From GCA-002701455 sp964342575 (lineage in GTDB: Bacteria; Pseudomonadota; Alphaproteobacteria; Thalassobaculales; Thalassobaculaceae): a stretch of DNA of 64,000 bases. Of this stretch, positions 17,726 through 24,855 are shown piece after piece (position 1 is the stretch's first letter; each line of letters begins with the position of its first letter). A model generated the notes under the pieces. That model did no database searches. It was not told the origin of the DNA and saw only the letters and a list, made by a program, of their open reading frames with translations. Where the stretch lies: assembly GCA_964342575.1 (NCBI GenBank), contig CAYFGZ010000002.1, positions 1-64,000 of the forward strand, written 5' to 3'. Position numbers and translations under genes: made by a program.

Positions 17726-18553
17726 CTACCAATAATAAAATACAGAGAAAATGTGAATTATTAGTGCTATTACCAGTGCTACCGATACCGGCACGTGGAC
17801 CCGTAGCCAAATATCCATGAGTGCCCGTAATTGAATGTCACGTCTGATGGTCTGGAGCAGACCGCATTTTTTACCTGCTAAGAGCAGTAATTTACGGGTA
17901 TCTTGAGAGTAATTTTCCTCTGCCTCTGCGGCGAGTTTACGCAAGTTTATAAAAGCAGTGTAAGAGGGACAGTCTTTATCTCTCCCGCTCAGTATTTTTA
18001 GAAGAGAACCCCCAATTCGCGTCTCCTCGCAAGATTTTTTGATCAAAGAACTAACTTCGTCTGGCATAGAAACGGCCAGTTGTCGGCTTTCAAAGTCTAC
18101 ATTACCTACTTGGGCCAACAAGTCGTCGAGGGATTCACCTCGGCGATTCTGACTAACTAATTTAGGGAACCTGGCGTATGTATAAATTCCGAAGCAACCA
18201 CTACAAATTACAAAAAGCATTAAACAGTAGGTCAGGGTGTGAACATTCCAACCAAATTGGAAGCCAGTATGCAACGTTGCTATAACAATAAGGCTTAGCC
18301 CAAGGTAAACGTGAGCCGAGACCCAGGCTGTTAATCGAAAACTGGCACCGTATCGGCGCTTCCGAATGCCCAGCCACATCAGCCAAAAAATCAACAATGC
18401 ACCAATAACACCGAGTGTATAGCCCAGTGCCGTGCCGCCGTTATGTTCGTCTACCGGGACGTATAGTAGGTACCCTACAATCGTTAACGCAGATAGTGCG
18501 AACGCCCATTTTAGGAACTTCAAGTTTGAATATACCAAAAATCCGTCATGCAT
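17726..18553 (-). CDS. Inner-membrane b-type cytochrome (four-His, diheme candidate)
   Basis: 275 residues with five predicted membrane helices and a soluble cytoplasmic-type loop (about residues 130-245). Two helices carry His pairs spaced 14 apart: H81/H95 (SAHVYLGLSLIVIATLH) and H253/H267 (VHVPVSVALVIALIIH). This is the classic arrangement for two stacked b haems across a bilayer, as in cytochrome b-type quinone-linked subunits. An upstream start at 18682 would overlap the flavoprotein gene by 127 bases; ATG 18553, two bases after that stop, starts right before the first helix and is preferred. Predicted role: pass electrons between the cytosolic flavo-iron-sulfur protein or the quinone pool and the FHA-decaheme protein. 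Confidence 0.8.
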   Translation of the reverse strand: MHDGFLVYSNLKFLKWAFALSALTIVGYLLYVPVDEHNGGTALGYTLGVIGALLIFWLMWLGIRKRRYGASFRLTAWVSAHVYLGLSLIVIATLHTGFQFGWNVHTLTYCLMLFVICSGCFGIYTYARFPKLVSQNRRGESLDDLLAQVGNVDFESRQLAVSMPDEVSSLIKKSCEETRIGGSLLKILSGRDKDCPSYTAFINLRKLAAEAEENYSQDTRKLLLLAGKKCGLLQTIRRDIQLRALMDIWLRVHVPVSVALVIALIIHIFSVFYYW

Positions 18554-18555
18554 GG

Positions 18556-20949
18556 TCAGGCACTCGATTTTGACAAATTGGCGATAGATAAAAATTCCTC
18601 GGGATTTACGCGGATCGCCGCTCCCGTAGGGCAGGCGCTGACGCAGGCTGCCCCGCCTTCGACGTCTTTGCACATGTCGCACTTAGTTGCAACCGATCGA
18701 GCACCGTCTGCTTTATTATTCGCAGTTTTTTCTTGTCCCGGACCAGGCCCTCTTCCAAAGAATAGCCAGGATAGAAAGCCGGGCTTTTCCGAAGGTGGGT
18801 AGGCTAGTTGTATAACGCCGTATGGGCAGTTGTTCACGCAATTCCCGCAGCCTATGCACGTTTCATCTATAAAGACTTCTCCGTCTTGGGCTCTATGAAT
18901 GGCGTCTGCCGGGCAGTCAGACATGCAATGAGGATGTTCACAATGCCGACAGGAAGTAGGGATATGCAGATTCTTGAAGGTTGGTCCCGCTTCACGATTG
19001 AGTCTAGAGATGCCATCGTGTGTTTCGGCACATGCTTTTTCACAGTTGTCACATCTTATACATAGAGACTCGTCGATGATTAACACATCGGACGCTTCTC
19101 CCACTCCTTGTCCGACCAAAAAGTCTATTACGTCGCCCGCTTCTGGGTGATCTCCAGTTCCCAGATTTTCCACTAGCCTATCTTGGAATTTCTCTTCTAT
19201 CTGACTTTTTAGTTGGTCGTCTTTGAGTAACAAATCCCGGAATGCTTTAGCATCAATTTTTATGACTTCTGAAGCAACTGTTGCAGTAATCGTAGCGGAT
19301 CGAGTTTCATTGTTTAATAGTGCCATCTCGCCCACGTAGTTTCCTGACGGTATATACGATAATATAACGCTTCTTCCTCCGATTATCTTTGAAACAGTCA
19401 TCGATCCGGTACGAATTATGTATACGTGATTGGATTCGTCGCCCTCTTGTATTAAGCGTTCTCCCGCGGATAGGTATTCAACAGTTGCAGTCTCTACTAT
19501 TTCTTTAAGAAGCTCTTTTTCGATATTTGGAGCAAGATGAGTCTGTATTTGGCGGTAAATGGCGGCCGTATCTAAAACTTTCTTAGCCCCAGGAACAGAA
19601 CTTATTAGGCGTAACATTGCTCTTCTAGGTGTTTCTACTAGAAAACACTGTCGTTCAGCTACAACGGTGGCGGTTCTTCTTCTTCCAGCAATTAAGCCCA
19701 TTTCGCCAAAGAAAGAACCTTGCTTTAACGTTACGAATTCACTTATATTTTCTGGATTTATTTGTATATTTACTCTGCCTTCAACAATGGAAAACACGCT
19801 ATTGGTATATTCGTTACGGTTAAATATAACCTCTCCCGGCTGAATTTTATGTATCGTGCTATCAATCATAAATTCGCGAAATTGGAGAGCCGACATGTGA
19901 GAAAGTAGAGGAACATTTTCTTGTATTTGCTTGAGTACGTCATTTACCTTTCGCCCTTTTAAAATCGCAAACTTTTCTTCCAATAGTGGTTCATCTGCTG
20001 GAGCAATCTTGTTTCCTGATATAGTTTCTACTACTTCATAACCCTGGTTCATGGCGAGTTTGATCAATGGATAACCCGCTAATGCCCCCACCACATATAA
20101 GCCCGGTACAGAACTCTCGTATCGTTCCGAAAGTTCCGGTAACGCACTGGCATCGTCACTTGAAAAAATAATGCCGCATGATTCGACAAATTTTCTAGGT
20201 GCCATTGCCCCTAGGCGAGCGATAATTCTATCGCAAGGCACAACCGTCTCTCCTTCCGCCACTTTTAAAATAATTTCACCCGGCGAAATCCTAGCGGTAG
20301 TGGCGTTGAAATAGCACTCTATGAGCCCTTTATCGATCGCCTCCGTTATAAGTGTAAGGTTCCCGGCCTTTATGCGTGCAAACTCACCTTTACGGTTTAC
20401 AATTGAAACTTTGTTTTGGGCAGCTAGGGCTATCGCATTTTCAATAGCAGCATCCCCCGCACCGATGACCACAATGTTTTCGTCCTCATATTCATCTGGA
20501 TCGTCCAGTTGGTATTGGACAAACTCCCAGTCATCTCCTTCAACATCCAGTTTTCTTAAGTTCCCCTGCATTCCAATTGAAAGGACGACGTGTTTAGCAG
20601 CTATAGAACGTCCATCTTTTAAACTTAGTGTGAAATTTCCTTTTTCGCCAACTATAGCTGTTACTTCACTATTGTAACTGACGTTGATCTTTTGCTGATG
20701 TATCTCCTCGTCCCACTTTTTGAGGATATCCTCTCTGGTTCCGGCACTAAAACTTACATCGCTCCGCAGAGGCATAACATCAGGAGTCGCCATAACGAAC
20801 TTGCGCTTCTGAAATTTATATATTGTGTCTGAGGCATGATCTGTGCTTTCGAACAATATATGCGAAATCCCAAGCTGAGCGGCACGCGCCCCGGCACTCA
20901 AACCGGATGGCCCCGATCCGATTATCGCGATTTCAAATTCCTCACTCAT
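18556..20949 (-). CDS. FAD oxidoreductase fused to two cyclic-nucleotide-binding domains and a four-cluster ferredoxin module
   Basis: 797 residues, no signal peptide, cytosolic. Residues 1-315 resemble thioredoxin-reductase-like flavoproteins, with FAD motif IIGSGPSGLSAG (9-20) and NAD(P) motif VVIGAGDAAIENA (160-172). No CxxC redox pair is seen between them. Residues 340-455 and 470-590 are two cNMP domains whose phosphate cassettes are intact (FGEMGLIAGRRRTATV at 414; VGEMALLNNETRSATI at 539). Residues 628-775 bind four [4Fe-4S] clusters in a DmsB/NrfC-like pattern: Cys 630/633/636/640, 667/670/675/679, 698/701/704/708, 757/760/769/773. It heads the redox operon. Likely role: NAD(P)H-linked electron exchange with the membrane cytochrome, gated by cAMP or c-di-GMP-like ligands (gating is inference). 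Confidence 0.88.
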   Translation of the reverse strand: MSEEFEIAIIGSGPSGLSAGARAAQLGISHILFESTDHASDTIYKFQKRKFVMATPDVMPLRSDVSFSAGTREDILKKWDEEIHQQKINVSYNSEVTAIVGEKGNFTLSLKDGRSIAAKHVVLSIGMQGNLRKLDVEGDDWEFVQYQLDDPDEYEDENIVVIGAGDAAIENAIALAAQNKVSIVNRKGEFARIKAGNLTLITEAIDKGLIECYFNATTARISPGEIILKVAEGETVVPCDRIIARLGAMAPRKFVESCGIIFSSDDASALPELSERYESSVPGLYVVGALAGYPLIKLAMNQGYEVVETISGNKIAPADEPLLEEKFAILKGRKVNDVLKQIQENVPLLSHMSALQFREFMIDSTIHKIQPGEVIFNRNEYTNSVFSIVEGRVNIQINPENISEFVTLKQGSFFGEMGLIAGRRRTATVVAERQCFLVETPRRAMLRLISSVPGAKKVLDTAAIYRQIQTHLAPNIEKELLKEIVETATVEYLSAGERLIQEGDESNHVYIIRTGSMTVSKIIGGRSVILSYIPSGNYVGEMALLNNETRSATITATVASEVIKIDAKAFRDLLLKDDQLKSQIEEKFQDRLVENLGTGDHPEAGDVIDFLVGQGVGEASDVLIIDESLCIRCDNCEKACAETHDGISRLNREAGPTFKNLHIPTSCRHCEHPHCMSDCPADAIHRAQDGEVFIDETCIGCGNCVNNCPYGVIQLAYPPSEKPGFLSWLFFGRGPGPGQEKTANNKADGARSVATKCDMCKDVEGGAACVSACPTGAAIRVNPEEFLSIANLSKSSA

Positions 20950-21049
20950 GATACGCAGTTGCTCGGGTACAGCAATGCAACTTTCCCCAATCGTTTTTAA
21001 CCTGAGATTTTAGGCTGTAAGACTTAAGGAGTCAAAAGCCTTCCAGTAT

Positions 21050-21084
21050 AAAAAGTTCCGATTTTGATCCAAATCGGAGTTTTT
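21050..21084 (-). terminator. Strong hairpin terminator, possibly bidirectional
   Basis: TCCGATTT-TGATCC-AAATCGGA (21057-21078) is a perfect 8-base stem with a 6-base loop. Read on the minus strand it is followed within two bases by TTTTT (21054-21050) and lies about 50 bases past the prepilin peptidase stop, so it would end that transcript before the redox operon. On the plus strand it is also followed by a T-run (21080-21084). Confidence 0.7.
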
Positions 21085-21088
21085 GAGT

Positions 21089-21103
21089 GTAGTTGAGAAC
21101 TAC
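21089..21103. repeat. Short perfect inverted repeat next to the terminator
   Basis: GTAGTT-GAG-AACTAC, 6-base arms with a 3-base loop, between the prepilin peptidase stop and the stronger hairpin at 21057-21078. It may be an auxiliary stem of the same terminator or a separate protein-binding site. Confidence 0.35.
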
Positions 21104-21130
21104 GGTGGAAAACTTTGGAGATTCACTTTG

Positions 21131-21892
21131 TCAATCCAATAAATGTAGCCACAGGCACCATCCTGTTGCGCATAGAAAGGGACCGAAGGGTAGTTCGATT
21201 GCTGACGCGTTGGTTTTCCTGAGAATCAATCCTAGAAGGAGAAAAATCAGTGCTGTCGTTGAGGATATTAAGACAAATAAAGGGAGTAATTGCCATCCGA
21301 GCCAAGCTCCAAAGGCTGCGATAAGCTTAATGTCCCCCCAACCCAACCCAGTTTTTCTCCGAAAATGCTTATAGATTACTGCTACCAATGAAGATATAAG
21401 CCCGCCGGCTATAAGTCCAAGAAAACTATCCAGGACGTCGATGGTTTCTAGAAAGTATGATTGTGCGATACCTGTAAAAATTAGTGGAATAGTAACCGAA
21501 TCGGGTATTCTCTTATTTTGAACATCGAAAATTGAAAGGCCTATCAAGGCCCAAGCTAAAGACAAAGAGATAAATATTTCTTCAAAAACCGCCTCCGAGA
21601 GGAATCCCCCAGCTGTGACAGCCGCTATTAAACACGCGACTTCAGAAACAAAATAAATTGGATTTATAGGACTTTTACAGTAGCGGCAATATCCCCCTAG
21701 CACTACAAAGCTTAAGATTGGAACGGCATCAAAAACTCTGAGTTTCTGCTGGCAGTTTGTACATTTTGATCTATGAGGGCGCAAGATATCAAGATTTGCG
21801 TTTAACCTGACAAGAATCGTTGCCAAATAGCTTCCAACGAATGGAGAAAATATGATTAGAAAAAATATGTAAAACGGTTTATGAAAAATCAT
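21131..21892 (-). CDS. gspO: Prepilin peptidase / N-methyltransferase (GspO/PilD family)
   Basis: 253-residue polytopic membrane protease that cleaves type IV prepilin-like leaders and methylates the new N-terminus. Seen: the zinc-type cysteine pairs C44/C47 and C69/C72 of the methyltransferase loop, and the two catalytic aspartates, D123 (SIFDVQNKRIPD) and D187 in GLGWGDIKL, the GxGD motif of aspartic prepilin peptidases. Length is typical. It is the obvious processing enzyme for pseudopilins G, I, J and K encoded at 29746-31114, although it lies outside that operon. The start at 21892 abuts the start of a divergent TPR gene, leaving little room for promoters. Confidence 0.93.
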   Translation of the reverse strand: MIFHKPFYIFFLIIFSPFVGSYLATILVRLNANLDILRPHRSKCTNCQQKLRVFDAVPILSFVVLGGYCRYCKSPINPIYFVSEVACLIAAVTAGGFLSEAVFEEIFISLSLAWALIGLSIFDVQNKRIPDSVTIPLIFTGIAQSYFLETIDVLDSFLGLIAGGLISSLVAVIYKHFRRKTGLGWGDIKLIAAFGAWLGWQLLPLFVLISSTTALIFLLLGLILRKTNASAIELPFGPFLCATGWCLWLHLLD

Positions 21893-21894
21893 TG

Positions 21895-22338
21895 GTGCCC
21901 AAAATTCAGTTCAGTCAGCGGCTTTTACAACACGGTGGATTATTCCTAAACTCTATTAATTTCTTACCGGGGAGAATAGTTATATCACGGTCTCATCTTT
22001 TTATTATTTCGATATCGGCGGTATGTATATTAATTGTCTTTCTAATGGTGGGTTTTTACCTGAGGAATGACAAGATCGAATTTTTGCCAAAATATTCCAC
22101 AATAGGGTCGGATACGGGGAAGTTATATAGAGAAATAGATGAACTTGTTGATCACCTAAAAGAAAATCCGAAAAATGGCATTATGTTGAAGCGTTTGGCG
22201 TCGCTGTATGTGAAAGCGGGCCTGCTTAAGGAAGCAGTCTCTGCATACGTTTCTGCAGCTAGAGAGTTGCCGGGAGATGAGGAAATAGAAAGAGCTTTTA
22301 TTGAATTGAATGCCAGAGGACACTTTTCTGGTAATTAG
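21895..22338 (+). CDS. Small membrane-anchored TPR-like protein
   Basis: About 147 residues: one membrane helix (LFIISISAVCILIVFLMVGFY) followed by a short TPR-like helical hairpin (REIDELVDHLKENPKNGIM, LKRLASLYVKAGLLKEAVSA). It resembles the CcmH/CycH-type TPR tails of cytochrome c maturation proteins in layout only. The start is uncertain: GTG 21895 is used here, a TTG at 21892 is also in frame, neither has a clear ribosome site, and the first ATG in frame lies inside the membrane helix. It precedes the c-554-like cytochrome gene by about 40 bases and is probably co-transcribed with it, so a role in cytochrome assembly or complex formation is conceivable. Confidence 0.55.
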   Translation: MPKIQFSQRLLQHGGLFLNSINFLPGRIVISRSHLFIISISAVCILIVFLMVGFYLRNDKIEFLPKYSTIGSDTGKLYREIDELVDHLKENPKNGIMLKRLASLYVKAGLLKEAVSAYVSAARELPGDEEIERAFIELNARGHFSGN

Positions 22339-22377
22339 CTGGCCGTCGCGCTAATATCGCCACGAGGGGGATCGACT

Positions 22378-23697
22378 ATGGCGTTGAATAGTATCTTTAG
22401 GAAGATATTGCTAGCGGCTGGGGTTATTTTTCTCTATCCCTTCGACGGAATGGGCGAGACCGTTTTGCCACAAAATGGAAAAGATATTCATCTTGGTGTA
22501 ACTTCTTGCGCCGGTAGTACTTGCCATGGTGCAACAAGCCCATGGAAGGGGTCAAATGTTTTACAAAATGAGTACATAACCTGGGAGCGCCACGACCCGC
22601 ATGCCAAGGCTTATAGTGTGTTGCTTAACGAGGTTTCTTTGCAGATGGCGAAAAATCTAGGAATAGCGAAAGCACATGAGGCAAAGATTTGTCTAGATTG
22701 CCATGCAGATAACGTTCCTGAAAATAAGCGAGGTCGTGTTTTTCAGCTGTCGGATGGCGTTGGCTGCGAGGCATGCCATGGGGGCGGAGAGCGCTGGTTA
22801 GGAATGCATGTTTCTGGGATTGGAACGCACGAGGACAACCTGAAAGCGGGGTTGTATCCTACGGAGGACCCGGTAAAGCGAGCCGAACTTTGCCTCTCTT
22901 GCCATTTTGGAGATGAAACCAAGTTTGTTACTCACAGGATTATGGGTGCGGGGCACCCTCGCTTAGATTTCGAGCTCGACACATTCACTGTTACGCAGCC
23001 AGCTCATTATGAAATAGACAAAGATTATAGGCAGCGTAAGGCTGTATCCAATGGAATACAAACGTGGGCTATTGGACAAGCTATTGCTCTCCAGCGCAGG
23101 TTTGAGGCTTTGCTTAAACCTGGCAATCTGGGTGGCGTATTTCCTGAGTTGGTGCTGTTCGACTGTCAAGCATGTCACCATTCCTTAATGGACCAAAAAT
23201 GGCAGCCAAGACCAGGAACAGGTTTAGGACCTGGCGTAGTTCGCTTCGATGATTCTAACTTGATGATGTTACAGATTATCTTGACAACGATAGATCCTAA
23301 AAAGGCAGAAGCCCTGAGAAATAAGACTTTGGAGCTGCATAAAGCTAGCACCGAGGACCCTCAGAAATTTTATTCTCTGGCAAAGTTATTAGGCAAAACA
23401 TCGAGAGATTTAATCCCTTTACTTGTAAAGCATAAATTTAATCCGGCGGATGTTAAAAATTTACTTAAAGGTTTAATTCAAAGAACCAGGGATAAAGAGT
23501 TCTCTGATTATGTAGGGGCGGAGCAGGCGATAATGGGAATAAGTGCGGTTTTGGCAACCGCGGATGGTATGGGAATGCAACAAACTACAAAGCCTATCAG
23601 GAAATCTTTGGAACAGGCATATGAGGCACTCGCCAAATATGACGCCTGGGACCGTGTGAAGTTTAGGAACGCTATCGCCGGAATTGTGATAAATTAA
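22378..23697 (+). CDS. Cytochrome c-554-like multiheme protein
   Basis: 439 residues with a signal peptide (ILLAAGVIFLYPFDGMG). Five haem sites: an unusual CX4CH at residues 44-50 (CAGSTCH) and four CxxCH at 105, 130, 172 and 263. The stretch GAGHPRLDFELDTF after the fourth haem is typical of the cytochrome c-554 family. The C-terminal 170 residues are helical without haem motifs. GAGGGGG lies 7 bases before the ATG. Periplasmic electron carrier, next to but divergent from the larger redox operon. Nitrosomonas c-554 carries electrons from hydroxylamine oxidation, but no hydroxylamine oxidoreductase gene is in this window, so that role is not supported. Confidence 0.87.
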   Translation: MALNSIFRKILLAAGVIFLYPFDGMGETVLPQNGKDIHLGVTSCAGSTCHGATSPWKGSNVLQNEYITWERHDPHAKAYSVLLNEVSLQMAKNLGIAKAHEAKICLDCHADNVPENKRGRVFQLSDGVGCEACHGGGERWLGMHVSGIGTHEDNLKAGLYPTEDPVKRAELCLSCHFGDETKFVTHRIMGAGHPRLDFELDTFTVTQPAHYEIDKDYRQRKAVSNGIQTWAIGQAIALQRRFEALLKPGNLGGVFPELVLFDCQACHHSLMDQKWQPRPGTGLGPGVVRFDDSNLMMLQIILTTIDPKKAEALRNKTLELHKASTEDPQKFYSLAKLLGKTSRDLIPLLVKHKFNPADVKNLLKGLIQRTRDKEFSDYVGAEQAIMGISAVLATADGMGMQQTTKPIRKSLEQAYEALAKYDAWDRVKFRNAIAGIVIN

Positions 23698-23706
23698 CAC
23701 TTGTGA

Positions 23707-24855
23707 CTAGTTTATTAATTTTTTATCTATCTTTAATTTGAAAGGCCCAGTTCCTGCGCAGCAATGTTTTACGGTCAGGACGTAATTCCCTGAGGTTAGT
23801 TTGGCCTGAAGTGCAAAGTTGTATCCCAAACCGCTGTCGTCATCGATAGAGATCACTTTACCTTTTGAGTCGGTTAAAAAACCGATAAGGTCGGTGGGAC
23901 CTTCCGATCGAATGTGCAGGTGAGTCGACGATGGTAAGAGGATCTTGAAACGCTTTGCTCCTCCACTATTTTTGATTCGGTTCGTCAATCCTTTATGTAA
24001 ATACTCCCTTCTTTTAGGATTTTTGTTTGAAACCCCATAGGTCGAACGACGATTGTTTGAGTAGTCAGTTATCGTTACAATTTGCTTGCTCACCGGTCGG
24101 AACTTACGCTTAGCAGAAAATCCGTAAACGAATTGGCGCCCTGGTTTCGAAACTTCGGCAGGGGTTATGGTTGCCGATAATCCTTCGAGATCAGATCGGT
24201 AATCCCTTATCCTAAGTTGTGGGGCTGTTATTGCAATATCGGAATTAGGCAGCATCAAAGTCACTACTTCTCCAAAAGCCAGTTTATTGGGCAGGTGTAA
24301 TGGATTGACAAGGCTTGAAATCCTGCTTTGTAGATTGAGTTTGGCGGGGCTGACGGTTTTCGTGGGATCACTGTTGAAAACCATCGGTGATAGAACGACA
24401 CTTTGATTAAGAAGTTTCTGAAAAAAATCAATAAGTGCAAGATCAGGGGTTTCGTGCCAAGCCGATTGAGTGTTCTCTAACGCTATCAAAAACAGGTCTT
24501 CCTTTTGCTGAAATAGAATACGATTATTGAGTTTTTCTCCACCTAATTGCCGATACAAGTCGTATAGAATCAGGCATGTTTCAACCCATTCCCTATCGGC
24601 CTGATTATAAGGTTCTCCATTGGTCGAGCCTGCTTCGTCTCGCACAGGATCATAAAACATCTCTATCCCGGTGCCAGATTTTGTTTTTAACTTATTAATA
24701 TTGTTTTCTAAGGCGGTTGATTTTTGTAGAATTCTAACTTCAGACAAGGAATCTAGGGCCAGAGGTTCGCTGGAATTTAATACGACGAACGTTGTTGAGA
24801 ATAATAATCCAAGAGTCACGTATATTGCTCTCCACATGTTGTCGTATTTTCTCAT
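23707..24855 (-). CDS. Secreted protein with C-terminal PPC-like domain, last gene of the type II secretion operon
   Basis: 382 residues with an N-terminal signal anchor (AIYVTLGLLFSTTFVVLN). The middle is unrecognised. The last ~80 residues (FKILLPSSTHLHIRS, VISIDDDSGLGYNF, LTSGNYVLTVKHC) look like a bacterial pre-peptidase C-terminal (PPC-like) beta-sandwich, common in exported proteins. It overlaps gspD by ATGA, so it is co-translated with the secretin. It could be a secretion substrate or an accessory periplasmic or outer-membrane component; the sequence does not decide. Confidence 0.6.
   Translation of the reverse strand: MRKYDNMWRAIYVTLGLLFSTTFVVLNSSEPLALDSLSEVRILQKSTALENNINKLKTKSGTGIEMFYDPVRDEAGSTNGEPYNQADREWVETCLILYDLYRQLGGEKLNNRILFQQKEDLFLIALENTQSAWHETPDLALIDFFQKLLNQSVVLSPMVFNSDPTKTVSPAKLNLQSRISSLVNPLHLPNKLAFGEVVTLMLPNSDIAITAPQLRIRDYRSDLEGLSATITPAEVSKPGRQFVYGFSAKRKFRPVSKQIVTITDYSNNRRSTYGVSNKNPKRREYLHKGLTNRIKNSGGAKRFKILLPSSTHLHIRSEGPTDLIGFLTDSKGKVISIDDDSGLGYNFALQAKLTSGNYVLTVKHCCAGTGPFKLKIDKKLIN

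Noticed and set aside
18554..18682. Long N-terminal extension of the membrane cytochrome
   Set aside because: It would overlap the iron-sulfur coding region of the upstream gene by 127 bases and adds a very Arg-rich stretch; ATG 18553 directly follows the upstream stop.
20994..21009. A 16-base string (TTTTTAACCTGAGATT) also present at 54970-54985
   Set aside because: On both strands of 64 kb a shared AT-rich 16-mer is expected by chance; no symmetry or common context.
22378..23697. Part of an ammonia- or hydroxylamine-oxidation module
   Set aside because: Only the c-554-like protein is present; no hydroxylamine oxidoreductase or c-m552-type gene in the window.
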